The position numbers and the translations under genes are program-made. The notes beneath the pieces were generated by a model that was not told where the DNA came from, did no database searches, and saw nothing but the letters and a program-made list of their open reading frames with translations. From Mesostigma viride (taxonomy: Eukaryota; Streptophyta; Mesostigmatophyceae; Mesostigmatales; Mesostigmataceae), in assembly GCA_009746045.1 (NCBI GenBank), contig RPFO01000065.1:4157249-4221248 (forward strand): a stretch of DNA of 64,000 nucleotides, given 5' to 3'. This document shows positions 22,673-49,783 of the stretch, piece after piece; within the stretch, counting starts at the first letter, position 1, and every line of letters starts with the position of its first letter.

Positions 22673-23260
22673 AGCTGCTTCTCACGTGCGCAACGTTGGC
22701 AATACTGCGTTTCAGCCGTGACCGATTATACAGTTGGCGCGTGCGTCTCAAAAAAACGCATCGAATGCAAGTGGTCTGACCGAATTTGGGGCTCAGATGC
22801 AAAAGATCTGAACTCCGCCGTCAGCCATACCGGCGCCGTCAGCCATTTTCATTTCAGTAGGAGAAGGCCATATATGCGACACTTAATGTATGCAAAGTTC
22901 TCACCTCCGTAATTTATCATTCTCAATGAAAATATATGTGACAGGCATGCATGTCCCTGAAAGCCTGGTTTTAATTAAATAGCGCACATAAATGTCTCTC
23001 GATCCACAGCTCGCCCTCGTGGCCCGCAAGGTGCCTAGTAGCTAGAAACTAGTCTATTCTGGACAAGAATACCATATTGCCAGCTGAGGATAGCCGCCAT
23101 ATACTACCGCCGTTGTCTCTTTGATACTACCGCCTCGTCTACCATTACTAGAAGACCGTACGTTGTACTTCGTTGTACGTACTTTGGGTGGTTGACTCGA
23201 TTGCCAGATATCGAACCGGCAAACCCATGCAGCTTAAAGCGTGAATGACTGTATAGACGG
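22673..23260. other. Intergenic, with one arm of a 43-bp inverted repeat
   Basis: No gene is seen. The block at 22899-22941 (TCTCACCTCCGTAAT...) recurs inverted at 23415-23457 with a few mismatches. Between them is the first of two long direct repeats. Confidence 0.5.
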
Positions 23261-23640
23261 CACGATATATATTAAAAAAATAATTACTTACAGCAGAGTG
23301 AAATCACTCAAACCAAAGCAAACGCCCAGCTAAAAACCTATGTACAGAGCCATGTCAAAGCTCTATACTACGATAAGACCAATGGAAACGCCTAACGGGA
23401 GGAACCTAGCTAGGCACGATATATATTCATTGAGAATGATAGATTACGGAGGTGAGATAGGCATGCAACATAAGGAAAAACCCGATAACTGGCACGATAT
23501 ATATTAAAAATATAATTACTTACAGCAGAGTGAAATCACTCAAACCAAAGCAAACGCCCAGCTATAAACCTATATACAGAGCCATGTCAAAGCTCTATAC
23601 TACGATAAGACCAATGGAAACGCCTAACGGGAGGAACCTA
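23261..23640. repeat. Pair of 148-bp direct repeats
   Basis: The two copies are 23261-23408 and 23493-23640. Each begins CACGATATATATTAAAAA and runs through CAGCAGAGTGAAATCACTC to AACGGGAGGAACCTA, with about three differences. CACGATATATA also occurs at 23415 and again at 24181, right after the LINE fragment, so these may be repeated LINE 3' tails. Confidence 0.7.
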
Positions 23641-24183
23641 ATAGCCCTGCTGCACCGCAAAATCAGCCCGCGTACGGCGGAGCATGATGTCCGCCATGGC
23701 CCGAGTCAGCGCCACCGACAAGCGCTGACGCCAATATGACGTCCAGGTCCGCGCCGACCATGGGGCCCGCTGGCCCTCCAGGTCCAGCCGGTCCTCCCGG
23801 AGCCGGTAACACTCCTTGAAGAAGGCGGAGGTCAGGGGCCCCATGGCCCCAAACTCCTCCAGGACAAAGGGCACCACACGATGGTGCCCGACGTCGCCGT
23901 AGGCCAGGAGCTTGGCCCGCTCCGCCCGGTCCGCCGTGTAACCTGCCGTGAGGGAGGCCCCAGCCACGTGGCTAAGAGCCAAGGGCCGCGCCACCGAAAC
24001 GTCAATAAGCAGATGCCGGCCACCCCCCTCAAAGTCCAGCACCACGATGTCAGGCCGGTGGTTGGGGGAATAGAAGGCAGCGCCATCCGCATCCTCGGAC
24101 CGGATGTTCGCGTGGGGGAAAACCGACCGAATCATGGTGAGCACCACCGTCAGGAGGACAGTGTGCAAATACAAACACGGCAC
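23638..24183 (-). pseudogene. LINE ORF2 C-terminal fragment (nuclease-like PD-D motif)
   Basis: The 181-aa ORF reads HRPDIVVLDF, LLIDVSVARP, RAERAKLLAYG, VVPFVLEEFGAMGP and WRQRLSVALTRAMADIM. The RPD--V-DF...LLIDVSV pattern followed by VPFVLE-FG is typical of the C-terminal region after reverse transcriptase in many algal LINEs, and resembles a PD-(D/E)xK fold. The reverse transcriptase itself is missing, so this is a fragment. Confidence 0.65.
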
Positions 24184-24389
24184 GATATATATAAGACCGC
24201 GCGAATCGACATGAGGACTAGAGTGCAGGCTTCGGGATCGAGAGGCCTTTATATTTTCCCAAAGTGGCGCCTCTCAATGAGTTCCAGGCCTATCTGTGGC
24301 CATTGAACCATGCACGGCGGGGGCAGCCTTACTGTATCCGCTATCAGCTTTTGCTGTGTACTTGAAGCTTTATCGCACCCATATAGGTC

Positions 24390-24614
24390 TTGAGAGTCTT
24401 CAGTATCAGGGTATGCCTCGATCGCATTTCGGACGAGATGAGGCAACGTAGGATAGCGTTCCTTGGACATCTTGCTCGCACCCGCAGTCAGGTAGACACC
24501 GACCTCGGTCTGCCGGGCCGGCCCCCAGCGGCTTGGCCAGCCAGGGCGGCATATCCTGATCGACCTGGCCTGGCCCCAAGGACATTCCTAGAAAGCTGGG
24601 TAAAACTGCCATGA
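24390..24614 (+). pseudogene. LINE fragment (RR-x-x-x-LGHLAR motif)
   Basis: It reads ISDEMRQRRIAFLGHLART. A basic RR...LGHLAR motif is common just after the reverse transcriptase thumb in LINE ORF2 proteins. The rest is degraded. A parallel fragment lies on the - strand at 46402-46635 (TIKQRRLQLVGRLART). Confidence 0.5.
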
Positions 24615-24619
24615 ACTAT

Positions 24620-24960
24620 ATATACACAGCAGTTGCTGGCCGACCTAGTGGTCCCAGCTTAGTTTGAACACCGCATTCCCCCTCGCTTCGCCCACCTCCA
24701 TCCATCCAGCAAGGGAATATGTGCTACATGATCTCCCAACGGAGTCACGTTATAATTTGATTTTTTTTTTTTAAATTTTAATTCCTTCCCTCTCTCTTGC
24801 TTGGACTGATATGCATAGACTAGTTTAGAGTTAGCATAGTTAGGTTTCGCAGCTTCGCCCACCTCCATCCATCCAGCAAGGGAATATGTGCTACACATGA
24901 TCTCCCCACGGAGTCATGTTAATTATAAAATAATTTAATTTTTATCGCACCCGCACGAAT
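24620..24960. repeat. Two adjacent LINE-tail-like repeats
   Basis: GCAAGGGAATATGTGCTACA followed by TGATCTCCCMACGGAGTCA and an AT-rich tail occurs at about 24708 and 24880, and in similar form at 46366-46420. The GGCCGACCTAGTGGTCCCAG block at 24638 recurs at 44347. Confidence 0.6.
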
Positions 24961-25581
24961 GAATTTTTATTGCTAGACTCCCGGTGAGCAGTTTAACTGA
25001 ACCGGTGGCTGGCTGGGCACCTTTCAAAGGTAACAAGAGAAGGGGGAAGGGCCGTGCCACCTCCTAGTTGTGCTCACAAACAGGGAGGAACGGAACAGTA
25101 CTCAACAAAGTCGGTACCCCGTGACTCTCCCAACGGAGGCGCGTGAATGCGAGGGGGCAGGAAAGTTGATGTCTTCGAAAATTGCCACACCCACTGCACG
25201 AACTTGCTGCATATTTATTAGTATAACATTACAGAATTTGTTTTGGCTAATTCTCAAGTAGCATGTCTGTACACAAAATGGTTCGCAGGGTCATCGTGTC
25301 GAAGAAGATCTACACTATTCACATGACAGAGACCTCTCATAATGCAAGTATGTTGCCCAAAAGTAATCCAACCTATGGTAGGAAACTATACACACCACGT
25401 GCAATAGCTAAAACCATGCATTCAGTTTGGTTTGTACAAAGGGACCTACCTTACATCTTGCCGACTTGGGCAAACTACGTGCAATGCTCGGTCACCACAC
25501 AAGCAGAGGGAACGCACTGACAAAATAGAGGGCAAGCATGTAGATAATCAGGATTGATCAACCCTCGTGCTTTGCCACCTG
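24961..25581. other. Region downstream of the SNF2 gene, including its 3' UTR
   Basis: No ORF with protein-like features is seen. The stretch next to 25582 should contain the 3' UTR of the - strand SNF2 gene. No polyadenylation signal can be assigned with certainty. Confidence 0.4.
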
Positions 25582-41087
<15,506 letters not shown>

Positions 41088-41801
41088 TCATTCCATGTAC
41101 ACAGAATCAGGCATATTCCCGTAGGCAGGGGACGAACCGGATATCGGACCGTCACCTGGAAGCTATCGACGCAATTGAATTCCGAATTCGCAATTCTGCC
41201 ATCGGCATAGATGCTGTCGCCAGCACTTAGCGCGCAATTCAAAATGGTCTACCGGGGCGGGCTAAAAGCACCACGCGAAACAGCAATCCTTCGCGCCCCA
41301 TGAAATACGGCGTGAAAAAAGTCGGTGAAAGTGACGATTGCCGAAGAAAAGCACCGCACGCGCAGCACTTCTGTTGCTACTTGCTAGTTTTGTCACAATT
41401 TTAAACGAAACTGTTGCCCTGCATATCCCGTGACAACATTGCTTACCCAGGCTGCACCAGGGAGGCCAAGCGTTGCTGCTTTAAAGAAAGGCCAGTATCT
41501 CCTCCTCGTTCCAGCCACGAGGCATATGAGCGATCAAACTTGTCTTGCCTGCCCGCCGGCCTTGACGACACCCACCTCTGACAGACTCGGCTACTCTCCA
41601 GTCTCCACTCGCCTGAAAGTAGGAAGCATCCACGAAGCGTTAGGGTATCCACGAAGCGTTGACGTTTCTTTGATTCGGGGATTGAGCGTTCCTTACCAGT
41701 TCAGGCCGACCATCCTAGGAGGATCTCGAAGCATAAAATATAGATATCCTGAACGGCTGAACACCTGCAGGCTGCACGGCTGCAACCATGCGGAAGATAT
41801 A
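41088..41801. other. Upstream region of the SNF2 gene
   Basis: This should hold the promoter and 5' UTR of the - strand SNF2 gene. No TATA box or motif can be assigned. A duplicated ATCCACGAAGCGTT block lies at about 41628 and 41647. Confidence 0.4.
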
Positions 41802-42370
41802 CCGTAGTGGTTACAATATATGTACGCGTAATTATCGTACGAATACTTTTAGGAATTTTTGTTACGTGTACGAGAACTTTTGGGAATTATTTTTACTGTA
41901 CGTACGTATAATGTCAGGGTATATTCAAGGGTGCGCGAGTACCTAGTAGGTAGTTCAGTTCAGTTTGACTGAACTGCATGTAGGTACTAGGTAGTAGCCA
42001 TTAGATAGTAGCCAAGGAGGGACGTGGTAGTGCCATCTGGGGTCAGGAATTTACCCCACAAGCCGTCCAGAGTACGTTGCTTTTTCTCACCCATAGCCAC
42101 CTAGCTATCCATAACCTAACGAGAGAACACCAACGGAGCACACCACGAAACGAGGCACCTACCCACATATCAACGCAGATCAAACGAAGTTTGCGCGCGA
42201 AAACTCCCTCCGGGCGCCGCGCCACGGGTAGCTAGGCTTTAAGGTCTGCGCCGCGCTGCGCTGGTGGTACCTAATTTTGAGGTGTACGAGGCCCGGAAGA
42301 GGGTTTTTTTGGGCCTGTACGAGGTCGATTCGTACGATAATTACGCGTACATATATTGTAACCACTACGG
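41802..42370. mobile_element. 569-bp MITE with inverted ends of about 44 bp
   Basis: The left end CCGTAGTGGTTACAATATAT, continuing through GTACGCGTAATTATCGTACG, is repeated exactly inverted at 42327-42370. It is flanked by TATA on both sides, a possible target duplication (TA or TATA). No ORF of interest is present. It sits 715 bp upstream of the SNF2 start codon. Confidence 0.8.
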
Positions 42371-43250
42371 TATATACTGCGGTAGACTGCGGTGCGTAGC
42401 TAGTGAATCGAGAGATTCCGGAGACTTTTGCACACATACGGATACAAAAAGGAAACGTCCGCCGCCGTATAACGCCGTAGCAGATTCCCTGCCCTAGATA
42501 AGACTAGCACAGCCCCCTTCACAACAACAACAACAACAGTTCTCTTCCAAGTTCCAAGCGCAGACTTGGGGAACAGTGCGCTCAGTGTGGTGGCCGTTTT
42601 TCAGTTTCAACCGTTCTGACCGTTTGCTGTCAGCGTTGCGCAATGGAAGGGCATTGCATGGAAGGGCAAAGACTTCAGAACCTCGAAAGACTTTGAGAAT
42701 CTCTCGAAGGCGTGGGATCCAACTGACTGACTGACTGACTGACTCCTGCAGCCCTGCTCGATTTGCATGTTAATGATGTCATCTGTCCGTCAGATTGCTC
42801 GGCACTGAACGTCATGGTTTCAATTTTCAACGGTGATCTGGCTAAAACTGCCGCGCTAAGACTACTGTGCGACTTCCGGGTACAGTCATTCACGCCTTCA
42901 GTTGGGTTCGAGATTTTTTAGGGGTCAACCAGGTCAACCCAACTTTTTCCGGGTAAATCAAGGGTAAATGGGTATTTTCGTTAGGTTGAGAGGTACCCCG
43001 TATCGACCAGCTGGTCAACCCAACTTAAGGCGACTCTACTACATTATACTAATTTGAACTAAAGATACTTAGTCATACTATTTTGAACTACTTTGAACTA
43101 AGAATGCCGAAATCCTATTCGACCCAACTTAAGGCGTGAACACAACTTAAGCCAACCCAACTTAAGGCGTGCGGTGAACTGACTGAATGACTGTACTCAT
43201 AGTCATGAGCTGAACTCCCGGCCCCCGCCAAGTCGGTCCTGGCCGCTCCC
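42371..43250. other. Intergenic with short simple repeats
   Basis: CAACAACAACAACAACA near 42522, five GACT units near 42722-42742, and four CCAACTTAAGGCG-type blocks between 43010 and 43170. No gene is seen. Confidence 0.45.
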
Positions 43251-43259
43251 GGCCTGCTC

Positions 43260-44484
43260 GGCGCATTAGTTAGTGCTCACGCGTAAGTTAGCGCCTGGCC
43301 CGGGGCCCGGCGTAGTGGGGATCGGACGTGCCGGGCCTTGCAGGCCGGGAACCAGCTTGAGCAGGTCGGCCCAGGTGTGCACGGGGGCCGGGGCTCGCCG
43401 ATCTCCTCCGCACGCGCAGCGGGCGGCTGGGCGGCGATCGATGGTGGCCGTCTCACAGTGCTGCAACTTTTGCACTAGTTGAACTTGTGGGCACCCCGGC
43501 CGCCCGGCTCACTCAGTGTAATGAGGCCCGGCCGGCCACCGGCACGTACTAGTGCCTCCGCTCAATGATCATCTCAGCCGAAAAGTCTGGTTAGCCATGG
43601 CATCTACTTGAGCCTACGCTCCTCATTGACTGGAGTAGTGCACCACCTTGCTCCGGGCTATTGCAGCTGTTGCAGGCGAGCTAGGCCGGGTGGATTCAAA
43701 TGGTGGCAGCTCTCAGTCTCGGACGGAGCGGCCAGCGCGGATTCAATGAAATCTTTCAGTCTCCTGCGCACTGCTCAGTCAGTGAGTGGTAATGAACAAA
43801 GGATGCAACTGACTTCACGCTGGCGACCTTGGTCTCGCGACTTTCGAGACCTTGGCCTCCAGCCTGAGGCTCCACCGCACCGATTGAACATCTTGGCGAT
43901 TGCGTCCACCAGGCGAGCTTATATCCGCCAGCGCCCAATCAGGTCACGTGCTCCTCTAGCACTGCGCGGATATCGTCCTTGGTAAGCCGGCGTCGGGGCC
44001 GCTGCCGCAGCGGCACCAGCAGCAGCTGCTCGGGCTAGCTGCAGGGGCCGCCTCTGCGCTGCCCACCATCATGATGGGCGCCTCTTCAGTTCCTGGCCGG
44101 CGAGTTGGTACATGTCGCCGTCGTTCATGTAGGTGCAGAGAATGACCATGCAGGCGCTGGTAGTACCGGCTCGATCACCACCGATTCCTGGATCAACCGT
44201 GCCCACGCAGTCCGTGGCTTGGTTGAAGTTGTTGTCGTGGCTGGGTACTATTATGCGGTGGTGCTCGATCAGCCCGTTCACTGTTCAGCAGCGGGATGAC
44301 CTCGGCGCATTGTGCAAATGTTAGCGCCGACCACAGATGTTGCTGGCCGACCTAGTGGTCCCAGCCCAGTTTGAATACCGCATCCCCTCTCTCTCCCTTC
44401 TTTGGACTGCCATGCAGGACAAGAAGCGGTGGCAGAAGATTGTCAAGGCTCACACGCCAGCCCCTGTGGGCAAGCCGCCTCCCC
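43260..44484. pseudogene. Mosaic of LINE ORF1-family fragments
   Basis: On the - strand, 43985-43750 shows DIRAVLEEHVT again, and 43475-43270 carries WADLLKLVPG, like the YADLLRS end of the coiled-coil part. The GGCCGACCTAGTGGTCCCAG block at 44347 is shared with 24638. The frame is broken many times. Confidence 0.5.
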
Positions 44485-46261
44485 CCAAGAGGCAGAGTGA
44501 GATCGTACGTTATACGCGTTATACGGTCACGGTGGAGTATAATGTATAATACGGTATAATACGGTATAATACGGTATTATACGTTTTCGTACGGACACAC
44601 TCAGAATACTCTGATTTTACACATTTTAAGACACCCACCATCAATCCACATGTTTTTAACACTGTTTTGGACATAATCCAAGGTTGCCCTACCCTCGGCT
44701 ATACTCTATACAGTGGATATTGTGGACACGATCGATGTATTGCATGTAATACTGAGAATGTAAACGTGCGCATGCATAATTGTGTGTATGTGTATATATG
44801 TGGCTTTATATTGGTTATGTTTACTTGGGTGCCTTCACTTTGATGCAAGTAATTATATATTTTAATATATATATGTGGCTGTGCATGCACGCAAATACTA
44901 CAGTAGTATACAATTAATGCATGTAGTATGTTTGCATGGTGCGATGCTATGTGAATATACTGAGCTGCATGTGACTACAGGTGTGTGACTCGTGGTGTGC
45001 ATTAATTAATTAATTAACTGAATAAATATTACTGAAATATTAATTAATCTCGTGTCCCCGTTGGGGAACCACGGAGGCTAAACAGGTGGGGATGTGATAA
45101 GTAACTCACATATTCTCACCTTCCATACAACAACCTTGTTTTCCAGCAGGCTGAAGAGCATGACAGGCGTCTATGAGCTCGCCAGCTCCTTGCAACGGTG
45201 ATGCCGCTCCCAGGCAGCTAGGGTCCTTGACTACGCAATATAGAATGTCTACCGTGCGAAAACCTCCATACAGGAAGCGTAGCAAAGCCAGATAACTGCC
45301 CGATCAATTCTGGGTAGCTTTAGGAAGCATGGCATACGCAGCGTAAGGAAAACCATTGAAAGCTGCGGAAAATCTGATAGCACAACTGCAACAAGTGGAG
45401 AACAAAATAGCAAGAAAAACCCAGAAACGGCGCAAAAAGTTTCATGCCAGGTTCATTAAGAGCGCAAACAGACTGGGCGGTGACATGCGGCAAATCAACG
45501 TACCACGGCCGGCATTATTTCCTACCCAGGCGCGCAAGAAAAGCCAGCCAGCCATGGATGGATTAACCGCGGATCGCGCAGGCCTGAACGAAATCATTTT
45601 AGAAATGACAGGAAATGGCCGCAGATCGAAGATGCTTAGGTTATTTTCATGGTGTCCGTTACTAAACGGCTCTTGCTGCATCAAAATAACCCACGAATGT
45701 CGAGTTCTACCGTCGCAGGCACACATGCTAGATTATTCATCGCGGCCAAATTGACGTTGGATGAGACCCCCGTGCAAATCTGTACCAACAAAGGCAGCGA
45801 ATTTGCAAATAGTGCAGATCTTGCTATGAAACATCATAATAGAACATCACTTTTAACCATCGGCTTAATTTTTTCGCCTGTCGCCCGCCGGATTAGCCAT
45901 ATTTTAACGGAACGCACGTCGCCATGGCCACCTCCGCACGGTGCGCGCACTGTGCACCACAATGTCAAAATAAGATCGCGTCGAATTGTAAAAGTTCAGA
46001 CGGGTCAGTACTTATTAGTAGAGATACGAAATCTGTGGCTTCAAATCGTTGCCCTGTCGTTCTGGCATCCTAGCCGCGCAACGTAAAAAAAACGCGGAAA
46101 ACACGGCATTATACGGTATTATACGGTATTATACGGTATTATACGTCATTATGCGCTAAAACGTATTACGTATGAAAAATCATACGCTCAAAGCCAGCGT
46201 ATTACGTATTATACCGTATTATACCGTATTATACGGCGTATGATCTCACACTGCCAAGAGG
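44485..46261 (+). mobile_element. hAT-like element, copy 2
   Basis: The element is 44493-46253 (1,761 bp) with perfect 8-bp duplications CCAAGAGG at 44485-44492 and 46254-46261. The ends are CAGAGTGAGATCGTACG and, inverted, CAGTGTGAGATCATACG. It is inverted relative to copy 1 and longer by one 10-bp GTATAATACC-type unit. Both internal ORFs are preserved identically. Confidence 0.88.
45356..45754 (+). CDS. Hypothetical 132-aa ORF inside hAT-like copy 2
   Basis: Identical in sequence to the ORF at 20526-20924 (-). The overlapping 145-aa ORF (45649-46086) is also identical to 20194-20631. No recognised domain is visible beyond a predicted N-terminal coil and a basic patch. Confidence 0.35.
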   Translation: MKAAENLIAQLQQVENKIARKTQKRRKKFHARFIKSANRLGGDMRQINVPRPALFPTQARKKSQPAMDGLTADRAGLNEIILEMTGNGRRSKMLRLFSWCPLLNGSCCIKITHECRVLPSQAHMLDYSSRPN

Positions 46262-46401
46262 AGGAGCCGTTTTGATGAGTAGCGTAGATAGGCTTTTCTA
46301 GACTAAATAGCTTAGAGTTAGGTTAATTCGATTACGCGGCTTCCTCCACTCCACCCATCCATCCTGGAATATGTGCTACATGATCTCCCAACGGAGGCAT
46401 G

Positions 46402-46635
46402 TTATAATTTTAATTTTAATAGAGGTTGAAGCCATGGTCGTGGCCATGCGAGAAGCAAGGAGGATACCAGCAAGGGCCCACGTGACCTGAGGTGCCGCCG
46501 GCCAGGCTGAGCTCGTCGCAGTCCCGCGGGGGGGCCACGTGAGGTGTCTACCTGGTTGGTGCGAGCTAGGCGCCCTACGAGCTGCAGGCGCCGCTGCTTA
46601 ATGGTGCTGGTGATATATGGCATATCTACCCGCAA
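46402..46635 (-). pseudogene. LINE ORF2 fragment (RRLQLVGRLAR)
   Basis: It reads ITSTIKQRRLQLVGRLART, a post-RT motif parallel to that at 24390-24614. A CATGATCTCCCAACGGAGGC tail-like block adjoins it at 46378. Confidence 0.5.
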
Positions 46636-47930
46636 GCGTCCCTCACATTAAAGCTCACGTCGGAGGATACTCATTGCAATTACCTCGATCTTAACATTAC
46701 CCATAACAAGAAGGGCTGGCGTACGTATACGGCTGTCTATGATAAGCGCAAGGATCCTAAATACCAGCAAATTCCTTTTATTCGTTACCCCGATATTCAC
46801 AGTCTCCTTTCCCACACAGCAAAATACATGGTGGGGAGGCCCACACTAAATCACTAATCGAAAATTACTTGGGAAATGTTGTCTCGGGCTGATGGACATG
46901 TGTGCCCCTCAATTGCGGAGTTAAATTGGATGTATAATTGAATGAAATACATTATTACATTCCATGCATCGATGCTCGAGTCATCGCGATATCTGAATAT
47001 CTTACATAATTACAGACCCATCAATTGGAAGATCAGAAAGCTCCAGTGCATCTGCTCTACGACCGGACGTCTCAATCGTACGTAGTGCTTTCGAGTTATA
47101 ATTACCCTCAATGTATGTCTGGAAAATCCACGTGCAGGCAGTGTCAAATGCATGGTATATGAACTAGTTATGTACATGTCAAGATGATGACAGTCAAGCG
47201 AGGCCATACATGTTGACGGACAAGTGAGCCTGTAGACCTACGTCGATCCCCAGTTCCTCGATGTCGTGCGCAGCCCCGATATCATCAGATTTCCAATCCC
47301 CAACGGCCGTCGGCTCCGCAAAATCCACGTTCGCGATTAAACAGTGCAACCGCGAGGGCCGTTCTAACTTGTAATCCACCTATATAATGGGCTCCGTCTC
47401 GTCACCGTGCGTTCGCATCAACAGGACAGCCACGGGTGTCGCGACGTCTCGGACGCTGTGCACTACACGCATCATCTCGGTCATCGCAGCCGTCGAGCAC
47501 GTCACAAGCATCAATTATTCTCTGGACGAATTCTCGTGACCGTGTTGATATTAATGTCTGCCAACTTCACGACTGTGAACAGCAGCCTCACGCACGTCCG
47601 GTCCATCCGACTCCGTCAGGCGGTGTTGCGAATGGCGTCCTGCGTGCAAAAACCAGTACATGAAGGACAATAATGTTAGCCCGTTAGACAGATTTGTCTG
47701 TGGTTCCGCTTACAGCAGTACTAATCACCCGTTACGCGGATTTCGGGCAAGTGGGTATCCTCCTACATTACATGTATCCAATTATGGACGGGAGATTTAA
47801 AATGGGAAACAAGTATCAGCGAACCCAGAATCAAGGTATCCACGCAACGGTTTTGAAGAAACGGCTATGTACATATAGACACAATGAACTGAACAAAACT
47901 TTAGTAGCTCACTCGTCGTTCACTTGTTAG
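46636..47930. other. Intergenic, nothing recognised
   Basis: Short ORFs (47407-47673, 47694-47930) lack domains and sit on a background of similar chance ORFs. A single diverged CCAACGGCCGTCGG lies at 47300. Confidence 0.35.
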
Positions 47931-47934
47931 TCGT

Positions 47935-48052
47935 AACGGAGGCAGTCATTCAGTCAGTTTGCAAGTTCAGTTGGCAAGTACGGAAACACACGCAAGTGCG
48001 TAACGGAGGCAGTCAGTCAGTCAGTTTGCAAGTGCAGTTGGCAAGTACGGAC
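47935..48052. repeat. Imperfect tandem duplication of about 65 bp
   Basis: GTAACGGAGGCAGTCA, GTCAGTTTGCAAGT and TCAGTTGGCAAGTACGG occur at 47935 and again at 48000. Confidence 0.8.
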
Positions 48053-48352
48053 CACCAACCGCGTGTGTACGTCCATGATATCGCAATATAATCAAGAATA
48101 ACAGGGAACGGTTAATGTATCCTTTACGCAGCTTTTTCGTTCAGGGCATGTTGAAATAACGAAAGTGGGGTCAGGTGTTCGAACCTTCCAAGTGCCGAAT
48201 TTTTTACGAACCAGCGCATTCACGAACCTTGCACTGGGGACGCGGTGGACGTGTACCATTACCCCGGCCTAATTCTAGCATTGTACACAAGGGGCGGTGG
48301 CTAGCAGTAAAGAAGGGCATCCTAGTCATAACGCTGGGCAAGTTTAAAAGCA

Positions 48353-49185
48353 CCAACGGCCGTTGAGTAGGAAAAAAAAAGAGCAGGAGAAGAGCACGTC
48401 GACGTTTCAACAGCAAGACAAAAATATTGAACCCCGAGTACCAATGAAAATGCTTTCATGCATGTCCACCCCGACGAGGCACAAATTCATGCATGCCCAC
48501 CCCGACGAGGCACAAATTAATGAACGACAGATTTCTCACCCCCCCCCGGCACATGGAACAAGTGCCATCGCACGCACACACTTTGTAGACAGGAGAGTTT
48601 CGAGAGTCCAACGGCCGTTGGCTCGGAGAAATTGACAGTACACCAGTAAAGACATTAAAATTATCACTTTGTTGTCTTATGTGTGCCGTGTCATTTCCCA
48701 AGGTCAAAAGCCGTCAACTTCTGCACCTCTTGTCCCTCCCACCCGTACGCACTAAGCATGCCCACCTTACACTACCACATGTGGCTCTTGAGAAAACTCC
48801 CCCCGACGATGCACATGTGCCATTCACGCACACACCTTCAGACAAGGCTATCAGTTTTTCGAAGTCCAACGGCCGTTGGCTCCGAGAAATGCTGTTACAA
48901 CTCAAAATTACAATGGTGACATCCACGAGCTAGTGGTACGCCGAACAAGTGCTTGTATGACATATGGCGACTGCCCGTGAGGAAAAGTCCACCACCACAC
49001 ACGGTCAGTTTTTTGAGTCCAACGGCCGTTGGCTCCGAGAAATGCTGTTACAACGCAAAATTACAATGGTGACATACATGAGCTAGTGGTACGCCGAACA
49101 AGTGCTTGTATGACATATGGCGACTGCCCGTGAGGAAAAGTCCACCACCACACACGGACAGTTTTTTGACTCCAACGCAAGAACA
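48353..49185. repeat. Repeat family built on the palindrome CCAACGGCCGTTGG
   Basis: The palindrome (or 13 of its bases) lies at 48353, 48608, 48866 and 49019, mostly followed by CTCCGAGAAATG. The last two belong to a 153-bp tandem unit whose third, truncated start is at 49172. A diverged member is at 47300. AACGG is the core of plant MSA (MYB3R) sites; whether it is functional here is unknown. A 34-bp duplication (CCACCCCGACGAGGCACAAA) is at 48460-48520. Confidence 0.8.
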
Positions 49186-49512
49186 GACGTAATGCACACC
49201 AAGTGACCAAGTGGCAAGATAAAGACACCCTTGCCAATCTCTACCCACAAAAACTTAGCCCCGAAATCCGTAGCCCCGAAATCCGTGATTGATTTGTACA
49301 TTGTAGATGACAATGCAGCGATCACATGTATTCTGAAACCAACACGTTTTTACCTAGTTATCATGGTAACCAATTTATGGTTACCTAGTTATCCATGGCT
49401 AGAAAGTTGTAAATACACGATGTGGCCACACACGCCATAGATGAAAATCATAACCAGATCACGCACATGATCATGGAAGGGGACTCTATTGATCTCAAAA
49501 AAGAAAGCTCAA

Positions 49513-49575
49513 GACACCCTACACCCTACACCCTACACCCTACACCATACATCCTACAACCTACACCCTTAACTC
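49513..49575. repeat. Telomere-like heptamer tract (CCCTACA)n
   Basis: About four perfect CCCTACA units followed by degenerate ones (CCATACA, TCCTACA, ACCTACA) ending CCCTTAAC. It differs from the plant telomere unit CCCTAAA by one base. It is internal to the window, so it is an interstitial tract. Confidence 0.75.
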
Positions 49576-49605
49576 TCCACCCTTAGCTTACGTGACCTTT
49601 TTTTC

Positions 49606-49673
49606 GGAGAAATGTCCGAGTGGAATGCTATGTATGGGGTAACTTTCCCAAGGGTTCGAATCCCTCTTTCTCC
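49606..49673 (+). pseudogene. tRNA-Ser-like remnant of organelle type, anticodon arm missing
   Basis: The 7-bp acceptor stem GGAGAAA pairs with TTTCTCC. TCCGAGTGG is a class II D-arm, TGGGGTAACTTTCCCA is a long variable arm, and GGGTTCGAATCCC is the T-arm. Between D-arm and variable arm only about 9 nt remain, so the anticodon stem is gone. Sequence style is that of plastid or bacterial tRNA-Ser, suggesting nuclear plastid DNA. Confidence 0.6.
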
Positions 49674-49783
49674 ATTAGAGTTTTGTTTAGCTTCTATTCT
49701 CGTCTACACATAATTCACACGAAGTACGCTTGCAAATACTTTATTACTATTTTGTTTGATATACTACACTAATATTATAATTG

